64,000 nucleotides of DNA from Salinivenus iranica (lineage in GTDB: Bacteria; Bacteroidota; Rhodothermia; Rhodothermales; Salinibacteraceae). Below, piece after piece: positions 9,013 through 17,834 of this stretch. The notes under the pieces were generated by a model that saw only the letters and a list, made by a program, of their open reading frames with translations, was not told the DNA's origin and did no database searches. Numbering within the stretch: position 1 is the first letter of the stretch; every line of letters begins with the position of its first letter. The stretch is from assembly GCA_002894665.1 (NCBI GenBank), contig NCRB01000014.1, forward strand, positions 1 to 64,000, in the 5' to 3' direction. The position numbers were made by a program, and so were the translations under genes.

Positions 9013-10101
9013 TTACGGCGTGCAGATCTTCTCCCGGAGGACCTCAATCGGGGCCGAGTCGCCGAGCACGATGAGGATGTCGCCCGCCTGAATTTGCTCG
9101 GAGGGCGACGGGTTGAACGTCATTGACCCCGTCTCGGCGTCGATGATGCCAATCACGATGGCCGCGAACTGCTGCCGAAAGTTGCTCTCGGCCAGGGTTT
9201 GGCCGGCCAGGGGGGCGCTCGGGTGGACCTTGACCTCATCGATCTGGAGGCTGAGGGCGCCGGTGTGAAGGACCTGCTCCATGAACTCATCTACGTTGGG
9301 GCGAAGGACGACCTGGGCCATGCGATCGGCGCCCACCTCGCTTGGGGCAATGACCTTGTCGGCCCCGGCGTTGAGGAGCTTGCTCCGGTTGTCGTGATCG
9401 ACGGTGCGGGCCAGAATGAAGAGGTCGGGGTTCAGTTCACGGGCCGTCAGGGCGACGAACACGTTGCTGCTGTCCTCGGGGAGGGCGAGGATGAGGCCAC
9501 GGGCCCGGTCGATGCCGGCTTTCAGGAGCGTCTCTTCGTTTTCGGCATCCCCTTGAACATGGAGGTACTGATCGTCTCGCAGTTCCTGGACCTCCTCGTC
9601 GGCAATGTCCACCACGACGAGTGGGCGTTTGGCCTGTTCGAGGTCTTCGGTGAGGCGCTGCCCGACGCGGCCGTAGCCGCAGATGACGTAGTGGTCGGAG
9701 AGCTCATCGATGCGTTTCATGATGCGGCGTTCGCGAAGGCGTTCGCTGGCGAGCAAAAGCTGGGCGCCCCGGGCCACGACGAAGGTGAGGAGGCCGATGC
9801 CGGTGATTCCGAGCCCCAGGGTGAAGAGACGTCCGGTGTCCGAGAGCGTCTGGACTTCCTGGAAGCCGATGGTCGACAGGGTGATGAACGTCATGTAGAG
9901 GCCGTCCATCCACGACCAGCCCTCCAGGTAGATGTAGCCGCCCGTGCCCACCGCAAAGAGGACGAGGAGTGTCAGGCTCGCCAGGAGAATCTCCCGACGC
10001 GACGGGTCCATCCGGGCCAGCCAGCCGATGAGGGCGTCCCATGGATTCGCCACGAGGGCTCTCAGGGATCGGTGAGACAGGACGGCAACGGCCCGGCGCA
10101 T
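9013..10101 (-). CDS. Potassium channel subunit with RCK (TrkA-N/TrkA-C) domains
   Basis: Two-helix ion channel fused to a cytoplasmic regulator, like MthK. Seen: first membrane helix around residues 40-58, pore helix and filter TLSTIGFQEV (T77 I78 G79 F80 Q81), second helix around residues 90-110, then a Rossmann RCK-N domain with CGYGRVGQRL and a TrkA-C domain at the end. The usual filter is T-V-G-Y-G; here Q replaces the last glycine and F the tyrosine, as in some divergent bacterial channels, so ion selectivity cannot be assumed. Downstream of a conserved protein by 11 bp and upstream of an L,D-transpeptidase, suggesting an osmotic or envelope-stress operon. Confidence 0.88.
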   Translation of the reverse strand: MRRAVAVLSHRSLRALVANPWDALIGWLARMDPSRREILLASLTLLVLFAVGTGGYIYLEGWSWMDGLYMTFITLSTIGFQEVQTLSDTGRLFTLGLGITGIGLLTFVVARGAQLLLASERLRERRIMKRIDELSDHYVICGYGRVGQRLTEDLEQAKRPLVVVDIADEEVQELRDDQYLHVQGDAENEETLLKAGIDRARGLILALPEDSSNVFVALTARELNPDLFILARTVDHDNRSKLLNAGADKVIAPSEVGADRMAQVVLRPNVDEFMEQVLHTGALSLQIDEVKVHPSAPLAGQTLAESNFRQQFAAIVIGIIDAETGSMTFNPSPSEQIQAGDILIVLGDSAPIEVLREKICTP

Positions 10102-10112
10102 CGGAGACGGCG

Positions 10113-10625
10113 CTAGGCGGGCTGGGGAAGGGAGAAGGCGCGGGCGTGCCAGGAGTGTCGGGCCGGCTGCTCAAAGGCCCCCCCGCGCAGATCCCCGAGG
10201 GAGGAGATGCTCGGATCAAAGACCGTCGTCTCCATCGTGACGGCCCCGGCATCGGCTTTTTCCTGGAAGGTTGAGCGCGGGACGGACGCGACGGTGCCGT
10301 CGGCCGTTCGGTACAGCACGTGGAGCGACGGGACCCACTGCACCTCCAGCTCGCGCGCCGTGGCCTCGATGGTGTGGGCGGCATCGTCAATGGCACAGCC
10401 GGAGGGCGCAGCGCCGTCGGCGCGGAGGCCGGCCAGCACCACGAACCGGTCGTACAGGACCGTGGCGTTGCCGCGGACCGCCTGTTCGTGCGAGGTCCAG
10501 GTGTCCACGAATGCCTGCAGCCGGTCGGCAAAGGCGGTCTGTACAGCCTCGGGGAGGGGGGCGTCGGCCGGGTGGATCCAGACCTGGGCCCCGTCGGGGA
10601 GCGAGGAAAACAGCGACGAAGACAT
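10113..10625 (-). CDS. Conserved Bacteroidota protein of unknown function
   Basis: A 170-residue soluble protein. The sequence resembles a family common in Bacteroidota that is often mislabelled as an ABC transporter ATPase: an N-terminal VWIHPADAPL strand, RLQAFVDTWTSHEQAVRGNATVLYDRFVVLAG, then GCAIDDAAHTIEATARELEVQW. There is no Walker A or ABC signature, so the transporter label would be wrong. I chose ATG at 10625 (MSSSLFSSLPDG) because upstream in-frame sequence is unlike the family. It is the first gene of the minus-strand set and ends 11 bp before the channel gene, so the two are probably co-translated. Confidence 0.8.
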   Translation of the reverse strand: MSSSLFSSLPDGAQVWIHPADAPLPEAVQTAFADRLQAFVDTWTSHEQAVRGNATVLYDRFVVLAGLRADGAAPSGCAIDDAAHTIEATARELEVQWVPSLHVLYRTADGTVASVPRSTFQEKADAGAVTMETTVFDPSISSLGDLRGGAFEQPARHSWHARAFSLPQPA

Positions 10626-10924
10626 GCTGTGCGGATAGGCTGAAGGAGAAGAGCAAGGCATCTGTTGTAAGAGGTGTGCGTACATTTGTTTTCGGGAGAC
10701 CCGGGGCCGCGCCCCGGAGCACGGGGCTGTAACGAGGGGCGCAGACCGCCGCACAAATCGATTGACGGGCTCCTTTCGGAACTGAGGATGAACAGGCGAA
10801 TTGTTGTCCACAGTGAGTTCACGACTCGTTCATGGCAACTCCATGATTCGTTTGGGAGACGGGGCCGCGTCGTTGCCCCCACGGAGGCCTTTCCGATACC
10901 GCCATTCAGAGCCGACCTCGTGCC
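10626..10924. other. Divergent intergenic region
   Basis: About 300 bp separate the minus-strand channel operon from the plus-strand DoxX gene. On the plus strand TACATTTG (10681-10688) matches the Bacteroidota -7 element TAnnTTTG. A TTG lies upstream at 10665-10667, but the spacing (13 bp) is shorter than the usual 17-20. I see no RNA gene or strong hairpin. Confidence 0.4.
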
Positions 10925-11734
10925 ATGTTCTCCTACCGGGACCTCGTCGATTGGATTGCCACTCACCGTGACATCGGCATCGACCTCGTGCGCATGTATC
11001 TGGGCGTGGGGCTGTTTGTGCGAGGGGTGTTGTTTATTGCGGAGTCGCAGGGGGTCGCAGCGCTCGTGGACCTGTCGTCGTTCTCGGTGACGTCGGCGGC
11101 CCTTGCGCACTACGTGTCGTTCTCGCACCTCCTCGGGGGGTTGCTTCTGGCGGCCGGTCTTCTCACTCGCCTAGCGGCGCTCGTGCAGATTCCGGTGCTG
11201 GTGGGGGCCGTGTTCTTTGTGCACCTGGACGAGGGGCTGCTCTCGGCAAACCAGTCGTTAGAATTCTCGGCGCTGGTGCTCTTTCTGTTGGTTGTGGTCT
11301 TCGTGTTTGGGCCCGGGGCGTGGTCGGCCGACAGCTACGTGTTCGGCCCGCAGGACGAGGAAGAGCCGGACCTGTGGTGGCGGGACGAGGCCTTCGACAC
11401 GCGCGAGGCCGTGCCGGCCGGTACGGCTGCGTCCGCCCCGAGCCGCCAGGAGGCGGTCGAACACGGGGGGACGACGACACTGTCCCCGAAGACGGCGACC
11501 AAGCAGGCCGTTGCCGAGCAGGCCGACATAGAACGCTGCTCCTGCGGACACGACCTTACCCACCCGCGGGTGACGGTGGAGCCGCACTACGGCTGGAGTG
11601 CAGGGTTCTTCTTCATGCTCGGCATTTCGGCTCCGGTGAAGGAGGTCGTGTTCTATTGTGAGAAGTGCGGGACCATCATGAAGCGGTCCCGGGATCCGCA
11701 GCTGCTTCGCCGATACCGCTGGCATACCTCATGA
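10925..11734 (+). CDS. DoxX-like membrane protein with C-terminal zinc-ribbon-like domain
   Basis: N-terminal half: four hydrophobic segments with the DoxX/SURF4-type pattern (RMYLGVGLFVRGVLF, then HLLGGLLLAAGLLTRLAAL). Then a charged, Ala/Glu-rich linker of about 60 residues and a C-terminal segment with CSCGHD and CEKCG, two Cys pairs about 45 residues apart that could form a zinc ribbon. DoxX proteins are small membrane proteins of quinone or redox-related function, mostly undefined. The fusion to a Cys-rich tail is unusual. It lies 64 bp before the patatin gene and may be co-transcribed with it. Confidence 0.75.
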   Translation: MFSYRDLVDWIATHRDIGIDLVRMYLGVGLFVRGVLFIAESQGVAALVDLSSFSVTSAALAHYVSFSHLLGGLLLAAGLLTRLAALVQIPVLVGAVFFVHLDEGLLSANQSLEFSALVLFLLVVVFVFGPGAWSADSYVFGPQDEEEPDLWWRDEAFDTREAVPAGTAASAPSRQEAVEHGGTTTLSPKTATKQAVAEQADIERCSCGHDLTHPRVTVEPHYGWSAGFFFMLGISAPVKEVVFYCEKCGTIMKRSRDPQLLRRYRWHTS

Positions 11735-11798
11735 CCCGCGGGCCGGGGCTTCTGGGTGGGGCCGTCGGTGTTTTTCTTCTTTGTCCCCTGCTTCCTCC

Positions 11799-12992
11799 AT
11801 GGGTTCGTCTACCGACTCTTCTCCGGCCTCCTCCTGCTCCACGGCCCTCATGCTTGGCGGCGGTGGGGCCCGGGCGGCGTACCAGACCGGGGTGCTCCGC
11901 TACGTGGGCGAGGCCTTCCCGGGGGCCGACGTGCCGATCATGACGGGCGTGTCGGCAGGATCGATCAACGCCGCGCACCTGGCGGCCGACCCCGGCCCGT
12001 GGAACGAGCGCACGGCGCGCCTCACCTCGTACTGGGAGAACCTGACCATGGAGGATGTCTTCCGTCCGCGCTCGCTCTGGACGCTGGGGAAATCGCTGGT
12101 GCAGGGCACTCCCTGCAAAGAGCAAACCTTCCTGGACACGGCGCCCCTCCGCGCCTACCTCGACGATCATCTGCCAACCGACCACAAGGGGCGCTTCACG
12201 GGGGTGGCCGAAAATGTGAAGGCGGGACGCCTGGAGGCCCTGGCCATCTCCACCTCCAACTACGCCACGCTGCAGACGGTGACCTGGGTGCAGGGCTGTT
12301 CGATTACAAACTGGGACCGGCCCAACCGGGTGGGCCGCCGCGCCGTGCTGAGCCTCGATCACGTGATGGCCTCCACGGCCCTGCCGATGGTCTTTCCGGC
12401 GGTCCGCCTCAACGGGGCCTGGTACGGCGATGGGGGCCTCCGCATGCTCGACCCCCTGGCGCCTGCCGTCCACCTGGGGGCGGACCGGCTGTTCGTAATC
12501 TCCACCCGCTACGAACGGTCCCAGGCCGAGGTGAACCACGCCGGCCGCACCGCGGCCTATCCTTCCCTCTTCCAGATGGCCGGCATCCTGGCCAACGTGC
12601 TCATGCTGGACGTTCTGGAGCACGACGCCGCGGTGCTGCGCCGCATCAACCGATTGGTGCGACAGCTACGCCCCGGGTCGCGCGGCCGGCTCCGGCCGAT
12701 TGACCTCCTGGTCCTTCGTCCGTCGGTCGACCTCGGCGCCCTGGCCGACGACTATGCGCTCGACATCGGTGGGGCGATGGGGCACCTCCTCTCCGCTGTG
12801 CAGTGGAAGGACGACCCGCAGCCCGACTGGTTGAGCATGCTCCTCTTCGAATCCGGCTACCTGCAGCGCCTCCTGGAAATTGGGTACAACGATGCCCGTC
12901 GCGAACACGACCGCATCGAGGCCTTCTTTGCCGAGGAGCCGCGCACAGAATCGCCGTCGGACTACGCCTCGTCGCCCTCCCCCCGCTCGTAG
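11799..12992 (+). CDS. Patatin-like phospholipase
   Basis: Predicted lipid acyl hydrolase with a Ser-Asp dyad. Seen: oxyanion motif GGGGAR beginning at G20, nucleophile elbow GVSAGS (S52), and the DGG aspartate (D211) in YGDGG. All three catalytic elements are intact. The length is 397 residues from the ATG at 11799; a TTG at 11781 is a possible earlier start. There is no signal peptide, so a cytoplasmic or membrane-surface role is likely. The last 31 bp overlap the 3' end of the convergent DHFR gene. Confidence 0.88.
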   Translation: MGSSTDSSPASSCSTALMLGGGGARAAYQTGVLRYVGEAFPGADVPIMTGVSAGSINAAHLAADPGPWNERTARLTSYWENLTMEDVFRPRSLWTLGKSLVQGTPCKEQTFLDTAPLRAYLDDHLPTDHKGRFTGVAENVKAGRLEALAISTSNYATLQTVTWVQGCSITNWDRPNRVGRRAVLSLDHVMASTALPMVFPAVRLNGAWYGDGGLRMLDPLAPAVHLGADRLFVISTRYERSQAEVNHAGRTAAYPSLFQMAGILANVLMLDVLEHDAAVLRRINRLVRQLRPGSRGRLRPIDLLVLRPSVDLGALADDYALDIGGAMGHLLSAVQWKDDPQPDWLSMLLFESGYLQRLLEIGYNDARREHDRIEAFFAEEPRTESPSDYASSPSPRS

Positions 12993-13471
12993 GTCACGAA
13001 CCGGAACCCGTCGTGGGCCTCCGTCGCGACCTCCTCAAACACGTCGCCGACGAGGTGCTCGAAGGGGGGAAAGTAGGTGTCGCCCTCGTAGTTACCCTCG
13101 ACGAGCGTGAGCTCCAGGCGGTCGGCGCGGGGCAGAAACTGCTCGTAGACGGATTCGCCCCCGCCGATGAAGACCGTGTCGGCGTCGGCGACAGCCTGCA
13201 TTGCGGCCTCGATCGAGGCGTACGTCTCGACCTCAGGGTACTCCTCGAACGGCCCCTGCGTGCTGAGTACGATCAGGCGGCGGTCGGGGAGCGGGCCGCC
13301 GAACTGGTGGACGATCGACTCGAACGTGCGTCGCCCCATCACCATCGGGTGTCCGGTGGTGAGCCGCTTAAATCGCTTCAGGTCTTCCGGAATGTGCCAG
13401 GGCAGGTCTTTGTCCTGACCAATGACGCGGTTCGATTCGGCGACCGCGGCGATGAGGACGAGTTCGGGCAC
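12962..13471 (-). CDS. folA: Dihydrofolate reductase
   Basis: NADPH-dependent reduction of dihydrofolate to tetrahydrofolate. Seen: ELVLIAAVAESNRVIGQDKDLPWHIPEDLKRFK at the N-terminus (here only named as the family's first strand, Met20 loop and the PWHIPEDL active-site motif), HPMVMGRRTFESI, and FIGGGESVYEQFLP. The length of 169 residues is typical. The thymidylate synthase gene is 3 kb away on the same strand, so the two folate-cycle enzymes are near but not adjacent. The 3' end overlaps the patatin gene. Confidence 0.96.
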   Translation of the reverse strand: MPELVLIAAVAESNRVIGQDKDLPWHIPEDLKRFKRLTTGHPMVMGRRTFESIVHQFGGPLPDRRLIVLSTQGPFEEYPEVETYASIEAAMQAVADADTVFIGGGESVYEQFLPRADRLELTLVEGNYEGDTYFPPFEHLVGDVFEEVATEAHDGFRFVTYERGEGDEA

Positions 13472-13640
13472 GAGCGAGCGGGTGGGTCCGAGAGACTAAG
13501 GTGAAGAAAGAGAAGCCGACGGTCTCCACGCCTGAGCCCACGGCCCGTTCCGATGCGCCCGAGGGCGGGGGCGCAGGGAACCTGAGCGCTGAGAGAGTCA
13601 GTCCCGGTGAATTTCCTTCGGGCATTGGATCCCGCGGGGG

Positions 13641-13666
13641 TAACAGTTTTGTAATGTCGGTTAAGA
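13641..13666 (+). promoter_or_regulatory. Phased TAA-containing repeats before the porin gene
   Basis: TAACAG (13641), GTAATG (13651) and TTAAGA (13661) recur at about 10 bp intervals, 45-70 bp before the porin ATG. Direct repeats at helical spacing are typical of OmpR/PhoB-family response regulator sites. The match is loose and the role is inference. Confidence 0.3.
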
Positions 13667-13710
13667 GTCCTTTTGCTCGCCAGCCGTGTCGTTGATCGCT
13701 TTGTCGCTAT

Positions 13711-14949
13711 ATGTTCGGATTTTGCCGATGGGGAGGCGTCCTTCTCATTCTGCTTGTCGGATTCGGAGGGGGCGGGAGCGCGCGTGCACAGTCCGGCGGC
13801 TCGGTTGAGGTGGGGGCGGACGGGATTCGCCTGCGGTCCGCCGACGGGGCGTTCGAGGTGCGGCTGCGCAGCGATCTCTACCTGGATGCGCGGGTGCTCT
13901 CCGGCGCTGAGGATGCGCCCGGGGGCGACCGCCTCTTTCTCCGCCGCGTCCGCCCGCGCCTCCAGGGGTACGTGTACGAGCGATTCGCCTTCAGCGTGCG
14001 CCCCGACTTTGGGGCGGGCGGGCCCGAGATTGACGACGCCTACGTGGAGGCCCGCTTTGCGCCGTCGCTGCGGCTGCGCATGGGGCGCTTCAAGGTGCCG
14101 GTGGGGCTCGAAAATCTGCAGTCGACGACGGGGCTCATGCACGTGGAGCGCGGCGTCCCGACGGGGCTGGTGCCGGGCCGCGACGTAGGGGTGATGGTGT
14201 CGGGAGACGGGGGGGCGGGGCGTGTGTCGTACGCCGCGGGCCTCTTCAATGGCACGCCGGGGGCGACGGAGCCGGGCGCGGAGGTGGACGATGCGAAGGA
14301 GGGGGCGGCGCGCCTGTTTGTGGAGCCGTTTGCGGGGCAGGCGACCGCGCTCTCGGAACTCGGGCTCGGGGTCGCGGGGACCTTCGGGCACGTCACGGGC
14401 ACCGACGAAACCCCGGCGCTCACGCGCCTGAGCACGACCGGTCGCCAGCCCTTTTTCACGTACCGCGAGGGAGCCCGGGCTGATGGGCGGCGGTGGCGCC
14501 TCGCCCCGCAGGCCCGCCTCTATGCCGGCCCGGTTGAACTGCTCGGGGAGTACACGATCCTCCAGGAAACGGTGCGGTTTGGCCGGGCGACGGAGACACT
14601 CGCGCATGCGGCCTGGCAGGCCAGTGCGTCGGTGGTGCTGACGGGAGAGGACGCGCGGGAGGGGATGGTGGGGCCGCAGGATCCGTTTGCCGCCGAGCCC
14701 GGGCCGGGCGCTTTCGAGTTCGGGGTGCGCGTCCACGGGGTCTCCCTCGATGACGCCACGTTCCCGACGTTCGCGTCGCCCACCACGGCGTCGCAGGCGC
14801 GCGCCTGGGGCGGCACGCTCAGCTGGTACCCGAACGCCATGGTGCGCTTCATGCTGGGGGTCGAGCGGACCACCTTCGACACGGACGGCATCGCCTCGGC
14901 CCCTGATGCCGAGACGCTGCTGCTGTTTCGAACCCAGCTGGCTTTTTAG
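13711..14949 (+). CDS. Outer-membrane porin, phosphate-selective O/P type
   Basis: Predicted 16-stranded outer-membrane beta-barrel. Seen: signal peptide ending near SARAQS (about residue 27), then alternating-residue strands; LFLRRVRPRLQGYVYERFAF and MGRFKVPVGLENLQS are typical of the OprO/OprP family, and the final residue is Phe (LLFRTQLAF), as in many barrel proteins. The length of 412 residues fits. Phosphate selectivity is not proven, since the family also carries other anions. The start is the ATG at 13711. It is followed 95 bp later by a haem/flavin reductase-like gene with similar phased sequences before it. Confidence 0.83.
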   Translation: MFGFCRWGGVLLILLVGFGGGGSARAQSGGSVEVGADGIRLRSADGAFEVRLRSDLYLDARVLSGAEDAPGGDRLFLRRVRPRLQGYVYERFAFSVRPDFGAGGPEIDDAYVEARFAPSLRLRMGRFKVPVGLENLQSTTGLMHVERGVPTGLVPGRDVGVMVSGDGGAGRVSYAAGLFNGTPGATEPGAEVDDAKEGAARLFVEPFAGQATALSELGLGVAGTFGHVTGTDETPALTRLSTTGRQPFFTYREGARADGRRWRLAPQARLYAGPVELLGEYTILQETVRFGRATETLAHAAWQASASVVLTGEDAREGMVGPQDPFAAEPGPGAFEFGVRVHGVSLDDATFPTFASPTTASQARAWGGTLSWYPNAMVRFMLGVERTTFDTDGIASAPDAETLLLFRTQLAF

Positions 14950-15014
14950 CGGACGCCGCGACGTAGCGGAATCCCGTGCCGCGAACTGCTCGGCCCCGCC
15001 TCGGGTACGGACGA

Positions 15015-15040
15015 TTTAACGGCGTTTAACAACGTTACAG
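15015..15040 (+). promoter_or_regulatory. Direct repeats TTTAAC at 10 bp spacing
   Basis: TTTAAC (15015-15020), TTTAAC (15025-15030) and GTTACAG (15034-15040) follow each other at 10 bp phase and end 4 bp before the ATG at 15045. The arrangement resembles the tandem half-sites of OmpR/PhoB-type regulators and recalls the phased TAA repeats before the neighbouring porin. Function is inference; the closeness to the start would favour repression or a start upstream of the ATG's RBS. Confidence 0.35.
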
Positions 15041-15044
15041 ACCC

Positions 15045-16370
15045 ATGGTCCCCAGGCGACGGATCGGTCCCGTGCTTGCGTGGGCCCTGGGGCTGGGGCC
15101 GCTCGTTTTTCTTCTCGGAAGCGGGGCGTCCCTGGCGCCCCTCCGGGGCGCCGTCCGGCCGGTGGATCGCGTGACGTCCCTCGTGGGGGCCGGCAGCGGA
15201 CTGGTCGGGATGGCGCTGCTCGCGGAGGCGTTCGTGCTCTCCTCACGCGTCCGATGGCTCGAAGGGGTCTTTGGCGGTCTCGATGGCATGTACCGGACCC
15301 ACCACCGGCTGGGCGTGGCGGCGTTTGGATTGCTGGTACTTCACCCTGTTGCCCTCGCGTTCCGGTTTGTGCCGGCGGAGTGGGGGCGGGCGGTGGCGTT
15401 TGTGTTGCCGGGGCACCCGCGGTGGGCGGTCGACTTCGGGGTCTATGCCGGGTGGGGACTGGGCCTCCTAATGGTCCTCACGCTCACGTCCTGGCTGTCG
15501 TACGACCGCTGGAAGCTCTCGCACAAGGCCCTGGGGCTCATTCTCGTGGCGGGGGCGGTGCACATGTGGGGCGTCGAGGACACCCGCGGGCGACGTGTGA
15601 TAATGGCCGCCCGGCCGGGCCTCTGGTGGTACATGACGGGACTGGTGGGGATGGGACTGGTGGGGGCCGTCTACAAAACCATCGTGCATCCGCTGTGGCC
15701 GAAGCCGCGCTACACCGTGTCGGCCGTCGAGCGGCGGACCGACGACGTGATCGAGGTGACCCTGGTGCCCCAGGGCGCGCCCATTGAGGGCGAGCCCGGG
15801 CAATTTGTCTTTGTCTCCGTCACCGGAGAAGGCCTCTCGCGCGAGGCCCACCCGTATACGCTGTGCGGGCCTCCGGATACAGACGCCGTCACCGTTATGG
15901 TTAAGGCGCTCGGGGACTACACGAGGCGCCTCTACGAGCGGCTGGAGCCGGGCATGGAGGCCACTCTCGACGGGCCGTACGGCCGGTTCGACTATCGGGA
16001 CGGGGGCGACCGGCAGATCTGGATTGCGGGTGGGGTGGGGGTGGCGCCGTTCCTTAGTTGGGCGCGCACCCTGGATCCCGACGACGCTGCGGCGCCCGAC
16101 GTGGAGTTCTACTACTGTGTCCACGACCGTAGCGATGCGGTGTACCGCGACGAATTCGAGGCGCTGGGCCACCTGTGGCCGTCGATGGACGTGGCGCTCG
16201 TGTGCTCGGCGGAGGAGGGACACCTCCATGCCCGCGACCTCGGCGACGTGACCGACGCCGACATCTTCATGTGCGGCCCCAACCGGCTCACACAGGATCT
16301 TCGTCGGCAACTGCGGGCCCGCGGCGTGCCCGACGCCCGGATTCACTTTGAGGACTTCGAGTTTCGGTAG
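15045..16370 (+). CDS. Ferric-reductase-like transmembrane protein with FAD/NAD(P) domain
   Basis: Membrane flavocytochrome-like oxidoreductase. Seen: an N-terminal six-helix part (about residues 5-210) with histidines in YRTHHRLG, LVLHPVAL, KLSHKALG and AVHMWG suited to binding two haems. Then comes a ferredoxin-NADP-reductase module: HPYTLCGP (flavin site), GPYGRFDY, WIAGGVGVAPFLSW (nucleotide loop) and FMCGPNRL, ending in the EDFEF C-terminal aromatic. The order is that of ferric reductase/NADPH oxidase relatives. The substrate is unknown. Its stop is 2 bp from the stop of the convergent thyA gene. Confidence 0.85.
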   Translation: MVPRRRIGPVLAWALGLGPLVFLLGSGASLAPLRGAVRPVDRVTSLVGAGSGLVGMALLAEAFVLSSRVRWLEGVFGGLDGMYRTHHRLGVAAFGLLVLHPVALAFRFVPAEWGRAVAFVLPGHPRWAVDFGVYAGWGLGLLMVLTLTSWLSYDRWKLSHKALGLILVAGAVHMWGVEDTRGRRVIMAARPGLWWYMTGLVGMGLVGAVYKTIVHPLWPKPRYTVSAVERRTDDVIEVTLVPQGAPIEGEPGQFVFVSVTGEGLSREAHPYTLCGPPDTDAVTVMVKALGDYTRRLYERLEPGMEATLDGPYGRFDYRDGGDRQIWIAGGVGVAPFLSWARTLDPDDAAAPDVEFYYCVHDRSDAVYRDEFEALGHLWPSMDVALVCSAEEGHLHARDLGDVTDADIFMCGPNRLTQDLRRQLRARGVPDARIHFEDFEFR

Positions 16371-16372
16371 GC

Positions 16373-17257
16373 CTACACGGCAATTGGGGCGGAGAGGGCG
16401 GGGTGGTGCTCGTAGTCTTCGATCTGTACGTCGTCGGTCGTGTAGTCGAAGATCGAGTCGCGCTCGCGGAGGTGGAGTGTGGGACGGGCGCGGGGCGTAC
16501 GGGACAGTTGCTCCTCCACCTGCTCGCGGTGGGTGAGGTAGATGTGGCAGTCGCCGCCGTGGAAGATGAGCTCGTGCGGCGTGAGGCCCGTCTGCTGGGC
16601 CAGCATGTGGGTGAGCAGGGCGTAGCTGGCAATGTTGAAGGGCAGGCCGAGGAAGCTGTCGACCGAGCGCTGCTGCCACATGAGCGAGAGGCGTCCGTCG
16701 CCCGGGACTCCCTCCACGAAGCACTGGAAGGCGTAGTGGCAGGGGGGCAGGGCCATCGTTGCCGTCTGGGCAGGGTGCCAGGCGCTCACGACGTGGCGAC
16801 GGGAGTGCGGCCGCTCGCGGAGATTGTCGACCAACTGGGCAATCTGGTCGACGGGGCCGTCCGGGCCTTCAAACGCACGCCACTGCTTGCCGTAGACCGG
16901 GCCGAGGTCGCCCCACCGTTCGGCGAAGGCGTCGTCCTCGGCGATGCGGTCCTCGAACGCCTCTTGGCTGATCTCTTCCCCGGTCTCCTCGCGGTAGCGC
17001 CGGAGGGGCCAGTCGGTCCAGATGGAGACGCCGGCCTGCACGAGCGACTGGATGTTGGTCTCGCCCCGCAGGAACCAGAGGAGTTCCTTCGTCACCCCCC
17101 GCATCCACACGCGCTTGGTGGTGAGGAGGGGAAAGCCCTCCGAGAGGTCGAACCGCAACTGGCGGCCAAACACGCGAAGCGTCCCCGTGCCGGTCCGGTC
17201 GTCGTGGCGGGTGCCGTGGTCGAGGACGTCCTGCAGGTAGTCGAGGTAGGGGCGCAT
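16373..17257 (-). CDS. thyA: Thymidylate synthase
   Basis: Converts dUMP to dTMP using methylene-tetrahydrofolate. Seen: RTGTGTLRVFGRQLRFDL (phosphate-binding loop), the catalytic cysteine in ALPPCHYAFQ (C173), the QRSVDSFLGLPFNIASYA block and HGGDCHIYLTH. The length from the ATG at 17257 (MRPYLDYLQDVL) is 294 residues; the extra length over E. coli ThyA (264) is an insertion around EETGEEISQEAFEDR. Upstream in-frame codons were rejected because the family begins at this methionine. Confidence 0.97.
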   Translation of the reverse strand: MRPYLDYLQDVLDHGTRHDDRTGTGTLRVFGRQLRFDLSEGFPLLTTKRVWMRGVTKELLWFLRGETNIQSLVQAGVSIWTDWPLRRYREETGEEISQEAFEDRIAEDDAFAERWGDLGPVYGKQWRAFEGPDGPVDQIAQLVDNLRERPHSRRHVVSAWHPAQTATMALPPCHYAFQCFVEGVPGDGRLSLMWQQRSVDSFLGLPFNIASYALLTHMLAQQTGLTPHELIFHGGDCHIYLTHREQVEEQLSRTPRARPTLHLRERDSIFDYTTDDVQIEDYEHHPALSAPIAV

Positions 17258-17402
17258 GGGGGGAGGGGCGTGAGGAGGGCGTCTGCTTCGTGGGCTCAAC
17301 GAGCGAACGGGAACGGAGTTGGGACGCCGGCGGCCGGAACGTGGCGGCGAATTCGGTCGTTGGGCGCACCCGCTTCGTGATCCACATCGACCCCCTGGCT
17401 CC

Positions 17403-17690
17403 ATGTCCGAGATTGATCCCGACATCCCCGAAAACAAGCACCTGAAACAGGCTGTCAACCACCTGAACCGCATTCTCGACTACGCGCCGATGGTGGCCGA
17501 CGGCCGTAACGCCACGGTGCACCTGACGCCGCAGGACTGGCAGGTGGTGGCCGATGCCCTGTTCAACATGCAAACCCCGGACAGTGCCCTGCCGGACGCC
17601 ATCCAGGACTACGGGCTTACCAACGAGAACGAAACGATCACGCTCACGACGGGCGACTACGACATCGAAGTCGAGGTCGTCGCGAGCTGA
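17403..17690 (+). CDS. Small acidic protein of unknown function
   Basis: A 95-residue soluble, acidic protein with no membrane segment or recognised motif. It contains NKHLKQAVNHLNRILDYAP, likely a helix, and ends in short strand-like segments (ETITLTTGDYDIEVEVV). The ATG at 17403 opens the frame. It is divergent from thyA and convergent with apaG. I do not know its function. Confidence 0.65.
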   Translation: MSEIDPDIPENKHLKQAVNHLNRILDYAPMVADGRNATVHLTPQDWQVVADALFNMQTPDSALPDAIQDYGLTNENETITLTTGDYDIEVEVVAS

Positions 17691-17834
17691 GTACTTCGTC
17701 AAGTTAATTCTTTGGGGGCCGAATCGAACTCAAAATCCCGAACATCCAGCACGTCATGTCGAGCACGGTCGAGACATCTTCCTGGGTACTGAGCCTCGTC
17801 CGTCCGAGGAGGACAGGGCGGACCGGTCCGGACG

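Noticed and set aside
10113-10625. Label as an ABC transporter ATPase, used for homologues
   Set aside because: No Walker A, Walker B or signature motif, and the protein is only 170 residues.
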